Shown here piece after piece: positions 1-9,558 of a DNA stretch of 64,000 nt. This DNA comes from Melioribacter sp051488685 (lineage in GTDB: Bacteria > Bacteroidota > Ignavibacteria > Ignavibacteriales > Melioribacteraceae): NCBI RefSeq assembly GCF_051488685.1, contig NZ_JBPSEH010000001.1:434001-498000 (forward strand), in the 5' to 3' direction. The notes beneath the pieces were generated by a model. The model saw only the letters and a list, made by a program, of their open reading frames with translations. It made no database searches and had not been told where the DNA came from. Each line of letters starts with the position of its first letter. The first letter of the stretch is position 1. The translations under genes and the position numbers were made by a program.

Positions 1-1183
1 TCGATTTCGGGGGCATAATTTCGCCTGCGTCTGAAATATTGATCAAATCTTCTATTGATACTGGATATAACGAGAATGCGACTTCTGCAGTACCTGAATC
101 AACCAGACGCACAAGTTCTTCCGTCCCTCTGATACCTCCAATAAAATCGATATTTGTATCAGTACGTGGGTCCTCAATACCCAGTACAGGATGCAATAAA
201 TAATTTTGAAGAATGCTTACGTCAAGATTATCACCTAATGTATTGCCTGGTTTAACATTTCCATTTGGTTTTAAGCTGTACCATTTTTTCTCTATATACA
301 TGCAATAACTTCTTTTTGTCTGCGGGACGGGATTGTCGATTTCTTCGATGTCAAAATAATTTTTCACTTTTTCTAAGAACTCGCTCTTGGGCATATTCAA
401 TTTGTGAACGACTCTATTATAAGGCAGTATTTTTAGTTGTTCTGCTGGAAATAAAACGGCAAGGAAAAAGTTGTATTCTTCATCACCTTTATGAGAAGGA
501 TTTCTTTCCATCAAATATTTACAAGCTCTCACAGCACTTGCAGCTCTGTGATGTCCATCAGCTATATAAAGCGAATCTACCTGTTTCATTGCATCTACAA
601 TAACATCAACCAGATTATCGGGTACAATCCAGACCGTATGCTGTACACCATCAACAGCTCTAAAGTCGTAAATTGGTTTTTCATTTTGTATTATTTGGTT
701 TACTTTATCATTTATTACATCTACACCCTTATAGGTAAGAAATACAGGTCCTGTTTGAGCTCTTGTAGTAATTATATGATTCGTGCGGTCGTCTTCTTTA
801 ACTTTTCTCGTCTTTTCGTGTTTTTTTATTAAATTGTTTTCGTATTCTTCTACAGAGAAAGTGGCAGCCAGACCGATCTGTGAATTACCCTCCCTGATTA
901 ATCGATATACGTAAATATGAGGATTATTATCCAGCAAAAGAGGAGCTTCGTTTTTAAGACGTTCAAGGTTGTCTTTTGCTCTGGCATAAACTTCACTCGA
1001 ATAAACATCAATATCAGCAGGCATTTCAATTTCTGCGCGTGTAACTCTTAAAAAACTCAACGGATTGCCTTTTGCAAGTTCGGCAGCTTCTTCCCTGCTT
1101 ACAACGTCATACGGTAAACTTGCCACCAGATGCGCTACTTTTTCGTGCGGTCTTAGAGCTTTAAAAGGACGAATGAGAGCCAT
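1..1183 (-). CDS. DUF1015 family protein (3' end cut by window edge)
   Basis: The reading frame starts with ATG at 1183 behind a GGAG ribosome-binding site and runs open off the left edge, giving 394 codons. The translation begins MALIRPFKALRP and the last visible residues are EIMPPKS. Both are typical of DUF1015 proteins, which usually end about a dozen residues later, so very little is missing. DUF1015 proteins are cytoplasmic and of unknown biochemical role. In many bacteria they sit next to serine biosynthesis genes (serA/serC), but the neighbour on that side lies outside this window. The family call is from recognised sequence character; no function is claimed. Confidence 0.85.
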   Translation of the reverse strand, partial: MALIRPFKALRPHEKVAHLVASLPYDVVSREEAAELAKGNPLSFLRVTRAEIEMPADIDVYSSEVYARAKDNLERLKNEAPLLLDNNPHIYVYRLIREGNSQIGLAATFSVEEYENNLIKKHEKTRKVKEDDRTNHIITTRAQTGPVFLTYKGVDVINDKVNQIIQNEKPIYDFRAVDGVQHTVWIVPDNLVDVIVDAMKQVDSLYIADGHHRAASAVRACKYLMERNPSHKGDEEYNFFLAVLFPAEQLKILPYNRVVHKLNMPKSEFLEKVKNYFDIEEIDNPVPQTKRSYCMYIEKKWYSLKPNGNVKPGNTLGDNLDVSILQNYLLHPVLGIEDPRTDTNIDFIGGIRGTEELVRLVDSGTAEVAFSLYPVSIEDLINISDAGEIMPPKS

Positions 1184-1838
1184 AGTCTCCTCTTCTTTAT
1201 AAATCGAAAAAAATTACTAAAAGAAAAATAGTATATAATAGTATTATTTTAAAACTTAATGCCAACTAAACTTATTATTATTTAGCGCAGAACATGCCTG
1301 CATTTTTTAAGCAGTTAACCCGATTGTTTCTCTTTTCTCGATTCAGCAAGGAGGGCAATCAGTTAATATGTCCTGCTTGTAGATTGAATATTTTTGATTT
1401 CTTTATCGTTGTGAGATAAACATATAAAATTAGCTCTTCAGTTTTACTACCTGTCTCCCCATCTAACCAGCACCAACTTCAATTCAAAGCGACCTTCAAA
1501 CTTCCGCCATGTGTAAGAATTTTTCACAAATATCAATCACCCTTTTCGATATTCTGTTAGGAAATGCTTCGATTTATGCATATTCAACTAAAGCAGATTC
1601 GTTCTTTTTTGAAATTTTTTTTATTAGAAAGATGAAATCAAGTATGAAACTGTAAGCTGTACTTATTGAAAAAATATGAGCTCGATTTTTCGATATATTT
1701 TTTATTGCTTCATTAAAGCCCTTAATAATGGACATGATTTAAAGTAATCTGCATAGTTTTTATTTTTTTTTATTCCAAATTTTCTTAACATTAAAGTGAC
1801 GTTATTTGATAAAAGGCTACTTGAGAAAGGGATACCGA
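1184..1838. other. Non-coding stretch with possible gene remnant
   Basis: About 650 AT-rich bases separate the divergent DUF1015 and DUF2203 genes, so they must hold promoters for both. I see no RNA gene or clear terminator. On the minus strand, a 53-codon frame (1735-1574) is followed in the same frame, after a single TAA, by 25 more open codons. That could be a decayed gene, or chance. Confidence 0.4.
1574..1735 (-). pseudogene. Possible decayed small ORF (53 codons)
   Basis: The frame starts at ATG 1735 and ends at TAA 1574-1576. It encodes a basic, hydrophobic-centred peptide beginning MSIIKGFNEAIKNISK. No ribosome-binding site precedes the ATG. After the TAA the same frame stays open for about 25 codons (IEAFPNRISKRVIDICEK...) before a TGA, as if one lysine codon had mutated to a stop. 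I do not recognise a family. It may be the broken end of a former gene or a chance ORF. Confidence 0.15.
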
Positions 1839-2216
1839 GTGGAAACACAAATTAAATATTTTACAGTAGCGGAAGCCAACAGGACATTGCCGCTTGTAAA
1901 AAGGATTGTACGGGATATCATCAACACAGCGTATGAAATTAGGTCAAAGTCGGACCTGTTAGGCGGTAACTATCATGGCAATCCAGATATTCTTAAAATG
2001 AGTTCTCAGATAAACGGATATATAAAAGAACTCGAAGAAATTGGTTGTTTATACAAAGATTGGAATTTTCAGATTGGACTGGTTGACTTTCCTGCAATTA
2101 TAAACGACAGGGAAGTTTATCTCTGCTGGCGTAGTGACGAAGAGGAAATTAAATATTATCACGAATTAACAAACGGGTATTCGGACAGAAAGCCAATCCC
2201 GCCCGAATACCTTTGA
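1839..2216 (+). CDS. DUF2203 family protein
   Basis: This is a small cytoplasmic protein of about 125 residues. The N-terminal KYFTVAEANRTLPLVK signature and the C-terminal LCWRSDEEEIKYYHE segment are characteristic of DUF2203, a family with no established function. I prefer the GTG at 1839 because a purine-rich GAGAAAGGGA stretch lies at ribosome-binding distance and the family signature then begins six residues in. An upstream TTG at 1806 would add 11 residues. The gene stops six bases before the end of the convergent OsmC gene, with no hairpin terminator visible between them. Confidence 0.8.
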   Translation: METQIKYFTVAEANRTLPLVKRIVRDIINTAYEIRSKSDLLGGNYHGNPDILKMSSQINGYIKELEEIGCLYKDWNFQIGLVDFPAIINDREVYLCWRSDEEEIKYYHELTNGYSDRKPIPPEYL

Positions 2217-2221
2217 GGTAA

Positions 2222-2653
2222 TTATTTCTTTTCTTCTTCAATTCGATATGAATGCGTAATTTCAACTGACTTTTGCAACATTGCCGTTACACTACAATAA
2301 GTTTTTTGCGATAGTTCAATTGCTCTTTCGACCGCTTCTTTTGGTATCTCTTTCCCGTAAAAAACATATTCGAGATGAATTTTAGTAAAAACCTGAGGGT
2401 GAGTTTCCTGGACTTCTGCCTGTATATTAATTTCAAAAGCGTCGTATTTAACTTTTTTCTTGTTCAAAATTACAGCCACGTCGCTACCGGTACATCCACC
2501 GAGCGCTATTAAAACAAGTTCTTTTGGGCGTATTGCAGCATCGCTGCCCCCGAATTGCTCGGGTCCGTCCATTGCTACCCAGTGATTCGAGTCGGTTTTT
2601 CCTAAAAAAGTGACCCCTTTAACGTGTTTAACTAATGCTGTTTTGGTCGCCAT
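2222..2653 (-). CDS. OsmC family peroxiredoxin-like protein
   Basis: The 143-residue protein has the usual OsmC/Ohr length and layout. There are two conserved cysteines, C54 in the LGGCTGSD motif and C120 in the KTYCSVTAML motif. In characterised OsmC/Ohr proteins this pair forms the thiol active site that reduces organic hydroperoxides. Based on these motifs it is more like the general OsmC (YhfA-type) branch than Ohr, so the substrate is uncertain. A GAGG ribosome-binding site precedes ATG 2653. It is co-directed with the DUF2905 gene upstream, about 60 bases away, and may be the last gene of that run. Confidence 0.88.
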   Translation of the reverse strand: MATKTALVKHVKGVTFLGKTDSNHWVAMDGPEQFGGSDAAIRPKELVLIALGGCTGSDVAVILNKKKVKYDAFEINIQAEVQETHPQVFTKIHLEYVFYGKEIPKEAVERAIELSQKTYCSVTAMLQKSVEITHSYRIEEEKK

Positions 2654-2716
2654 TTATTCCTCTTTTCTATTGCAACAATTTTTTATTAGGTAAGATGAAC
2701 ACCACTCAGTTTGGTT

Positions 2717-2938
2717 TCATTTTCTGAAAAGATAAAGAATTAAGGAGATAATTATGCTCAGTATAATTGAAGTGGCTAAAGGAAAATAGACTACATAATT
2801 TTTTCCTTTGATTGTTATATCGCCTGGCAATTTGCCGAAATATGGAATTTTCCCGAAGAAAATTAAAAGAAGACCGACCGATAACAAAATGACACCGCCT
2901 ATAACAAGGATTTTCCCGAGCGTATGAAACTCATTCAT
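2717..2938 (-). CDS. DUF2905 family membrane protein
   Basis: This 73-residue protein has two transmembrane helices, at roughly residues 8-28 and 48-70. They flank the loop GKIPYFGKLPGDITIKGKN, the hallmark of DUF2905. These small inner-membrane proteins have no known function. A GAGGT ribosome-binding site sits just before ATG 2938. The gene follows the giant aminotransferase gene by 42 bases in the same direction, so co-transcription is likely. Confidence 0.85.
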   Translation of the reverse strand: MNEFHTLGKILVIGGVILLSVGLLLIFFGKIPYFGKLPGDITIKGKNYVVYFPLATSIILSIIISLILYLFRK

Positions 2939-2980
2939 AAATTACCTCACTATTCAAATATTTCTTACACAAATTTAGCG

Positions 2981-5900
2981 TTAGCCGTTTTCACCGGCAA
3001 GTCGGGCAATCTGCAGAAGATAGAATTTAAGTTTATCCTGGTCTTTTGGGGAGAGAGCCTGTTCTTCAATTTTAATTATTCTTTCAACTTCTTTTAAGGC
3101 GCGAATAATATTGATCGGCACTTCGACCATTTCCTGCGAGATGGCGGCGAGGTATTCAACCGCAGCCGAAAGAAATTGCTGCATATTGTCGTCAAAGGAC
3201 GACTTTGTAAATTGCGGTACCGCTCTTATTTTTTTGGGTGAAAAGAGATATTCTTTGTAAGAGGAACTCGACGATAGAGAGTAGAGTGCAATAGCAAGTT
3301 CGACAAAACTGGCAACGCGCTGATAAACCGGTTCTTCGAGTAAATCCCAGATTTTCTGACGCCACATTTTTATTTCTTCAGGAATTTTCAAAAGGTATTG
3401 TACTTCCTTCAACCACTTATCGTCAACATTTCCTTTGATGTCTTTCATTATTTCTTCGAGACTCGTATTGAACAGATTCTTTTGCAGTAGAACAGCGACA
3501 TCGGGTCTGAGCGTGGGCAATAAATCCGGAATGAAATAATTGCCTTCAAAGAATTCCGAAACTTCCAGTCCGTGCCTTCTTAAGAGTTCTTTCTGGAAAT
3601 AGCTTAAATAATTGTGCATCGAGTCGATGTCCTCACGCAATGCAATCAATGCCGAATTGCCAGCAGGAAAAGCCTTTTCCATTTTGCTCAAATACTTAAG
3701 GTCGACGTCGTGATAAATTCTGAGTGTTTGCAGCATTTCATAAACAGGAAGTTTGGGAAGAACCCGTTCCGTTATTAAATATATCGGTTCACCTTCAGTA
3801 AATTCGCGTTGAGAAAAATTGTTGAGCGCACGGAATAATCCTGTAGTCAATTGATTAATTCCAAGTATGACGCTTTGTGACTGATTATGAGAAATGGCAC
3901 GTAATAGACTTCCGTATTTAGAGAATGGAATTGTGCCAGCAATTTTTTCAAGTATTTTTTGCCCTGCTCCTTCGCCAACTCCCTGTCCGGGACGCACAGT
4001 GGGACGGTCGCGCAACGGCGGTGTAGTTCTACCAATAAAATATGATATTAGATGAATACCAACAACGTCTTCATCCCGGCCGTATAAAATCTGACGAAAA
4101 TTTTCACGGTGCAGATTCAGGAATTCATTGAAGATTTCGTCTTTCTTGCCGACTGTAAGTCTTTCAAGTTCCTGCAAGCCTCTTGTTTTAAATTGAAGTC
4201 TGGTTTCCGATAAAGGTTCGCCGGCTCTTTGAATTTCTTTTTCGTTGAATTCCTGAGCTTCTTTAACATGATAAAGTAGTTGCGCTCTCTGGAAAGTTGA
4301 AATATACCTGAGTTTTTCAGAAATATTGCTCTGAAAAGTTCTCAGGTCGCCTCCTGCAAAAACACCCAGTAAAGGAGTGATAGCATATTGGGTACTCTTT
4401 CGAGTCGATTCAGCCAGGTACTCATTAAATCGGCTCTGCGTTAAATATGAATCGATGAATAATTCCTTGCCAGCAACTTCCGAATAATACCCGCCCTGAC
4501 GTTGCATTGGCTCACCGCTGCCCATTTTCATGCGCACTCGTCCAATTAAATTATTCGCTGCCAGCCAGGTCATTAATTCGTACTTCGCTTCCCTGTAAAG
4601 ATTCATACCCATTGCCTGTCCAACCTGCTGACTTAAATCTGAGCCAGCGACAAATATTTCTGTAATAATTTCATTGAAACGTTCTGCAGTGTCCTGATTA
4701 ATTCTTCTACTCTGGAAAGAATATTCCCAAATTTTGTCGAGATAATTCTTAATATTACTTACCGAGTCGAGATCTTCGAACAGAGGCACCAGCCATACTG
4801 CGGGCAGATCGAGGTTACTGTTTTCTCTTAAAATTTCTTCTCGCTTCGACCTCATTTTTCGATCAAGGGAGATTAAAGTCTCCGGCCTGGTGGTCATGCT
4901 CACCTGCAGCGCCAGAACCATTCCAGGATTTCCATACCTTGCGGCTATTTCATTAATTTCGTTTATGTTATGCACCGTCGTGTCGATGGCAAATTGATCC
5001 TGCGCAGTAATTAATTTTTGATGGATGCGAGGCGTTACAACAAACCTTCTTAGCAAGTCCCTGTACATCAGGATTTCAAGAAGCAACCGTTTATCCGAAA
5101 GGTTTTTCATTATCTCCGGAATGTGCCCGTGTAAAGTCTTCCGTAATCTCTTGTTCAAATCGAAATAATATTCTAAAGTATTTCTTCTTCTTATTCTAAG
5201 GTCGAGCATCTTCCTTTCAAGTCGATCGTTATGATGCCACAAACGTGTTACCGGGTCCTGAGCAATATGAAGTTTCATACCGAGTTTTCTCAATTTGCTC
5301 GGTTGTAAATTAAATGGAAGTGTGCCACGGTACCTTTTTTCGAGCTGATGCGTAAGTTGAGTAATCTGGTTTAAGAGGGCTGTAAATCTATCGTTCCGTT
5401 GAGGGAGTTTTTCCAATTCTTTTATAAGATATTCATCAAGCTCGAGTGAATGATTGTTTCCGATCAACATTTCTAATATTCTTGCCTGACGTACAATATT
5501 CTCAATCAATACAAAAGCCACCAAACTGTGTCCCTGTCCAGAAGGCCGATTGCTGCCGTCCCAATCGCCCCAAAAAGATAGAAAAGTTTCGAACTGATAG
5601 TCAGAATAAAGGGAAATAAAATTTTCGGCTGATATTATTGTTTTCAAATCGAGTATCAATTCCTGAGGTTCTTCGCTCGAGACGATGGCAACGTTCAGTC
5701 CTAAATATTCTTTGACAAGCTCCTCTTTCAATTTTTCCAGTTCATTTTTCGATGGTTGTATTCCTCTCAAAAGATTTTCGATTATCCGCTCGGCAATTAT
5801 ATCAGTTTTAATCGAATACATTTGAGTGGGATGAACAGTCCTGTCGAACATTCTGGTACGAAAAGCTTGCTTACGCCTTTCGAGTGAGTCTTTATAAAAT

Positions 5901-8572
5901 TCGCGTTCTAAAATCAATTCGAGTTTTTTTTGATTGCCCGAAAGAATATATCCTGCATATTCGTTTATATACGATTGGAGCTCTTCAAATTTGTTTTGAT
6001 AGACGGACAATTTATAAGGTATGAATTCACCGAGAAATTTCTTTTTATTAAACGAATAGTCTGCTCCACCGTTGACTTTATTGAAATAACCGGTAAATAG
6101 ATGTTCAATGTTTTCGAGAATATGTTTTTCAAGGACTTTCCAGTAATTTGAATAATCTACAAGGATTATTTTTTTCTGCAAATTTAGTTTCTTAACTTTT
6201 AATTGATGCTTGTTATAATTTGCAGACTCTTCGGCAATCATTCTATTGAGATCGATCAGGACACGGCGTGTTTTCCTTCCAAGTACATCGGCGCCGTCCG
6301 AGCCACCGAGCGTTAGTCTGAAAGATTTTCTTCCTGTTTCAAAACCTTTTTCTGTACGAGCAAAAGTAGATAGCGGAATTAATCCGATTCCCTGTCGTGC
6401 CAGTCCCGAAGCAAGCCAATCGAGCGACAAACCAGTGGGTAGATTGTCAATAATCATTTGAGGGTACATGCTTCCGACAGGTGGTTTTATTTTTATATTG
6501 AATCTATTTCTTTCGGCAGGAAGACTTTCGGCGGCTTCCTCCAACGCTTTGCTTCTGTCGTAAAATATCCTGTTTCGTAATTTATGATATGCTCTGACGT
6601 CTTCAACTTTATTACGATAAAGTAGATACGAAATGTAAATTGCAGAAATGTTATCACGAAAAGTATCAACTACACTTTGAAATTTCTCTCGTAATTCGGG
6701 CAATCTTATTTCGACAACCGATAACCGCGCACCTGCAAAGGAATCGGTCTTCGACATCGAATGAATTGTAATTACATACTTTTCTTTTTCACTTGTAAGA
6801 TAACCTTCTTCAACGAGTTCACTACATAACTGACGCAGTGTATCGATTTTTTCCAGACCCAAAGAAGGTTTAACATTTTGATACGACAAATCGTCGACGA
6901 CCTTAATTTCCCTTTCGAGTAGCCACTTGAGCAATTCTTTCAAATCGTTTCGATCGAAAATTTGTCCTGTTGCGTTATGGGGATTGTTTAATACAACCGC
7001 TCCATATTTTTTCCAGCCAGCATCTTTCGACAACTTATTCTGTACAGCATCAATAATTGCTTTAATATCAATTTGAAAATCATCTTTTAATGGAACGGTA
7101 AAAACTTCGGGAAAACAATGTTCGTAAGTCCAGCTCAAATCGGGTATAATAGCTTCTCTGATACCACAGTGGAATCCGAGTATACTGAGCGCCGTTCTGG
7201 ACGAGCCACTAACAACAAGAGTATCTTCAAGTTTATACTCCGGATGATGATTAATAAATGCGCTCAGATAAGAAGCCTTGAGATCATTTTTCCAATCGTC
7301 ATTGTTGAAATTATCGATCATCTCGTCGTACAACTCGACAGCGTTGTACGAGGAAAATCTGTCGTAACTGATTTTTGAAGAAAACCTTTTCTGCTTGTCT
7401 GCATGCGAACTGAATTCTTCTATAATCCTGTTAATCTTATTTTCGATGTCTCGCCCTTTCGATTCGACAATATTACCGATAATTTTTTCGGCGGTTCTGG
7501 AAAAACGGGAAAGGGGCTCCAATCCAAGCTTTACAGACTCGCCTTCAATTTCTGCCTCGACATTTATGTCAAGCGGTTCCTTTTCTTCTTTGATACCGCT
7601 CTTCAGCAGATAATTCAACAATGTAATTTCCGTTGAAGAGGGAGTTCCCTTCAGCTGGAAATGTACATTTTCCAGAACTTTAATAAATTCATGGTTGCCC
7701 GCAATGAATACCAGAGAAAAACCTTTCAGCTTGTTTGAAAAAGCCGATGGAGTTATAAAACGAAGGACCCGGTTCATCATTTTGGCTTCGCGCGCCAGCG
7801 AAAGGTGATTCGGTGCATTATTTACTTCAACAAAAAAGAGAGGATATTCTAAACTAAGATTTCTTAAATGTCTTCTTGTCACTTCGTTAGTAACTTTGCC
7901 CAGTATAAGAAATTTTGGTACATTACTCTTATTCAACATATTGTTCAATTGAGGCAGTAATACTTCTTCTGCATTTCCAAGATTGTGAAATCGTATGCCT
8001 TCAAAATTTTTTAAATGTTCTGGAATTTCACAGTCAAACAAAAGAATATCTGCTGGTAGATTGACCATAAATTCGGAAACGGAATGAAAAAAAATGCGCA
8101 GAGTCTCGGAAATACCGTTTGAAGCCAGTATTATTTCCCTTTTACCCGATTTTGCGCCGGTATCGTAAGATAGAGGTTCCTGTTGTTTATGTGAGAGCCA
8201 ATCATTAAAATATTCAATTATAAATTCAGGTTTCGATTTAATGTATCCGCCGCGTGGCGAGTATGGTGCTGCTCTTTTTATTAATTCGGCTATCAATTCA
8301 ACTTTTGGGACGTCTTGAGTAGACAGGCCCAATTCATGGCAGAAAGCTTGAGGGTTATCTATCGAAAAATTTTCATCGAGCAGATCAATGCCCATTGCCA
8401 GGCGCATAAAAAGAGAGTAGAGCCTTTCATCCTGCACCGGATTTCCAATGTGGAAATTTACTCTTTCATGAGCAGGTACCGACGAAGCGGCTGTTGATTC
8501 ACTAATTTCCGAAACTTTTGCCGCTTTTATTGGTTTGAGTTCAAAAAGTAACAGCGGATCTTTTGAAATCAT
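2981..8572 (-). CDS. Giant (1863 aa) PLP aminotransferase-fold protein
   Basis: Residues about 400-780 form a class I/II aminotransferase fold. Visible motifs are NNPHNATG (529-536), VVDDLSYQ (558-565), a PLP-lysine motif SMSKTDSFAGARLS with K608, and a C-terminal arginine motif FRLTLGG. Residues about 90-330 resemble a second, degenerate copy: GGYIKSKPEF, then EIILASNGISETLR, then SAFSNKLKGFSLVFIAGN with candidate lysines at 281/283. Ordinary aminotransferases have about 400 residues. Here more than 1000 residues (about 790-1863) follow, are helix-rich and charged, and match no family I recognise. There is no signal peptide, so it is probably cytoplasmic. The gene starts 8 bases after the SPFH gene without a strong ribosome-binding site, suggesting translational coupling. 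The substrate is unknown. Confidence 0.8.
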   Translation of the reverse strand: MISKDPLLLFELKPIKAAKVSEISESTAASSVPAHERVNFHIGNPVQDERLYSLFMRLAMGIDLLDENFSIDNPQAFCHELGLSTQDVPKVELIAELIKRAAPYSPRGGYIKSKPEFIIEYFNDWLSHKQQEPLSYDTGAKSGKREIILASNGISETLRIFFHSVSEFMVNLPADILLFDCEIPEHLKNFEGIRFHNLGNAEEVLLPQLNNMLNKSNVPKFLILGKVTNEVTRRHLRNLSLEYPLFFVEVNNAPNHLSLAREAKMMNRVLRFITPSAFSNKLKGFSLVFIAGNHEFIKVLENVHFQLKGTPSSTEITLLNYLLKSGIKEEKEPLDINVEAEIEGESVKLGLEPLSRFSRTAEKIIGNIVESKGRDIENKINRIIEEFSSHADKQKRFSSKISYDRFSSYNAVELYDEMIDNFNNDDWKNDLKASYLSAFINHHPEYKLEDTLVVSGSSRTALSILGFHCGIREAIIPDLSWTYEHCFPEVFTVPLKDDFQIDIKAIIDAVQNKLSKDAGWKKYGAVVLNNPHNATGQIFDRNDLKELLKWLLEREIKVVDDLSYQNVKPSLGLEKIDTLRQLCSELVEEGYLTSEKEKYVITIHSMSKTDSFAGARLSVVEIRLPELREKFQSVVDTFRDNISAIYISYLLYRNKVEDVRAYHKLRNRIFYDRSKALEEAAESLPAERNRFNIKIKPPVGSMYPQMIIDNLPTGLSLDWLASGLARQGIGLIPLSTFARTEKGFETGRKSFRLTLGGSDGADVLGRKTRRVLIDLNRMIAEESANYNKHQLKVKKLNLQKKIILVDYSNYWKVLEKHILENIEHLFTGYFNKVNGGADYSFNKKKFLGEFIPYKLSVYQNKFEELQSYINEYAGYILSGNQKKLELILEREFYKDSLERRKQAFRTRMFDRTVHPTQMYSIKTDIIAERIIENLLRGIQPSKNELEKLKEELVKEYLGLNVAIVSSEEPQELILDLKTIISAENFISLYSDYQFETFLSFWGDWDGSNRPSGQGHSLVAFVLIENIVRQARILEMLIGNNHSLELDEYLIKELEKLPQRNDRFTALLNQITQLTHQLEKRYRGTLPFNLQPSKLRKLGMKLHIAQDPVTRLWHHNDRLERKMLDLRIRRRNTLEYYFDLNKRLRKTLHGHIPEIMKNLSDKRLLLEILMYRDLLRRFVVTPRIHQKLITAQDQFAIDTTVHNINEINEIAARYGNPGMVLALQVSMTTRPETLISLDRKMRSKREEILRENSNLDLPAVWLVPLFEDLDSVSNIKNYLDKIWEYSFQSRRINQDTAERFNEIITEIFVAGSDLSQQVGQAMGMNLYREAKYELMTWLAANNLIGRVRMKMGSGEPMQRQGGYYSEVAGKELFIDSYLTQSRFNEYLAESTRKSTQYAITPLLGVFAGGDLRTFQSNISEKLRYISTFQRAQLLYHVKEAQEFNEKEIQRAGEPLSETRLQFKTRGLQELERLTVGKKDEIFNEFLNLHRENFRQILYGRDEDVVGIHLISYFIGRTTPPLRDRPTVRPGQGVGEGAGQKILEKIAGTIPFSKYGSLLRAISHNQSQSVILGINQLTTGLFRALNNFSQREFTEGEPIYLITERVLPKLPVYEMLQTLRIYHDVDLKYLSKMEKAFPAGNSALIALREDIDSMHNYLSYFQKELLRRHGLEVSEFFEGNYFIPDLLPTLRPDVAVLLQKNLFNTSLEEIMKDIKGNVDDKWLKEVQYLLKIPEEIKMWRQKIWDLLEEPVYQRVASFVELAIALYSLSSSSSYKEYLFSPKKIRAVPQFTKSSFDDNMQQFLSAAVEYLAAISQEMVEVPINIIRALKEVERIIKIEEQALSPKDQDKLKFYLLQIARLAGENG

Positions 8573-8580
8573 TATAATAG

Positions 8581-9558
8581 CTATTCGGTTTTTCTTTCAC
8601 TGTTTTTCTTTCTGCTTTCCGTTAAATTGTGGAGCAAATTCTGGAATAAAACGGCAAGCTCCGAGCCCTGTGGCAAATCGGTAGATGAAAGCGATACAAC
8701 AGTACGTGCGTTTTTAAGAGTCTGGCTGGCTTCAGCAAGTCGCGCTGCCTGAGGTGTAAGCAACAAGAGTTCTGGATTGTTCTTGAGTAGTTCCAATTCT
8801 TTCGACTCGAATTCGAGCTGCATTTGTTTTCTTTTTAGTTCTTCTTTAACACGTTTTTCGGCTATTTCGGCTTCTTTCTCGATCTCCTTGTTTTTCAGTT
8901 CATATTTTTTCATTTCGAGTTGATTTTCCATCAATGCAATCTCTTCTTCTGCTTTGAACTTAGCCTTAGCAGCAGCAATACGAGCTTTCTGATTTAACTC
9001 TTCGGTTTGTTCCAAAATACGTGCGGATTCCTGCTGCTTGATGGCGTCGGCTATTTTAGAATCAAGGATTTCAATCAATTGAATAGATATTGATACGATC
9101 TCCAGACCAAATTTATCTTTGCTTATATCTGTATTTTTACTCAGATATTGATAAATCTTCTCTCCGCTTAATTCCTCTATCTCATACTTTTCGGTAAATT
9201 CTCGCACCCAGCTTTCAATCAGTATTTCGAGTTCTTCAGTGGCTTTCTCTACTGCTCTTGTATTCCAACCGCCAGATTTAATTAATTTATGAATATTCTC
9301 AAGCGATAGTGCTACGCTTAAGGTCATTCTAATTTTTATATTGAGATTTCCTTTTGCCGTCGAATCAATGTTTAATTGTACAGAATGAATCGTTCGAGGA
9401 AGCACCAGACAAAAATGGCGCGGATAGAACCTACCTTTTTTCAGTATGATTTTTCCATCCGACTCATACAAAACTAACTGGTCGGGTTTCCGCAATCGGT
9501 ATTCGTAAAGCAGAAACAGGATTATCACTAATATTATTATTACTATTGCTGGCCACAT
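8581..9558 (-). CDS. SPFH/band 7-like membrane-anchored protein
   Basis: The 325-residue protein has one N-terminal transmembrane helix (about residues 2-18). An SPFH/prohibitin-like domain follows (about 25-170). A long charged coiled coil (about 170-255) contains the AAAKAKFKAEEEIALMENQ type of repeat common in flotillin-like proteins. A short C-terminal tail follows. Such proteins oligomerise on membranes and scaffold partner proteins. GGGAG precedes ATG 9558. Its stop lies 8 bases before the giant aminotransferase-fold gene, so the two are almost certainly translated from one mRNA and may work together. Assignment to SPFH rests on layout and composition rather than a diagnostic motif. Confidence 0.7.
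   Translation of the reverse strand: MWPAIVIIILVIILFLLYEYRLRKPDQLVLYESDGKIILKKGRFYPRHFCLVLPRTIHSVQLNIDSTAKGNLNIKIRMTLSVALSLENIHKLIKSGGWNTRAVEKATEELEILIESWVREFTEKYEIEELSGEKIYQYLSKNTDISKDKFGLEIVSISIQLIEILDSKIADAIKQQESARILEQTEELNQKARIAAAKAKFKAEEEIALMENQLEMKKYELKNKEIEKEAEIAEKRVKEELKRKQMQLEFESKELELLKNNPELLLLTPQAARLAEASQTLKNARTVVSLSSTDLPQGSELAVLFQNLLHNLTESRKKNSERKTE

Noticed and set aside
3847..4035. Minus-strand 62-codon ORF inside the giant aminotransferase gene
   Set aside because: Lies in a shifted frame fully inside a long, motif-bearing coding sequence; no independent ribosome-binding site.
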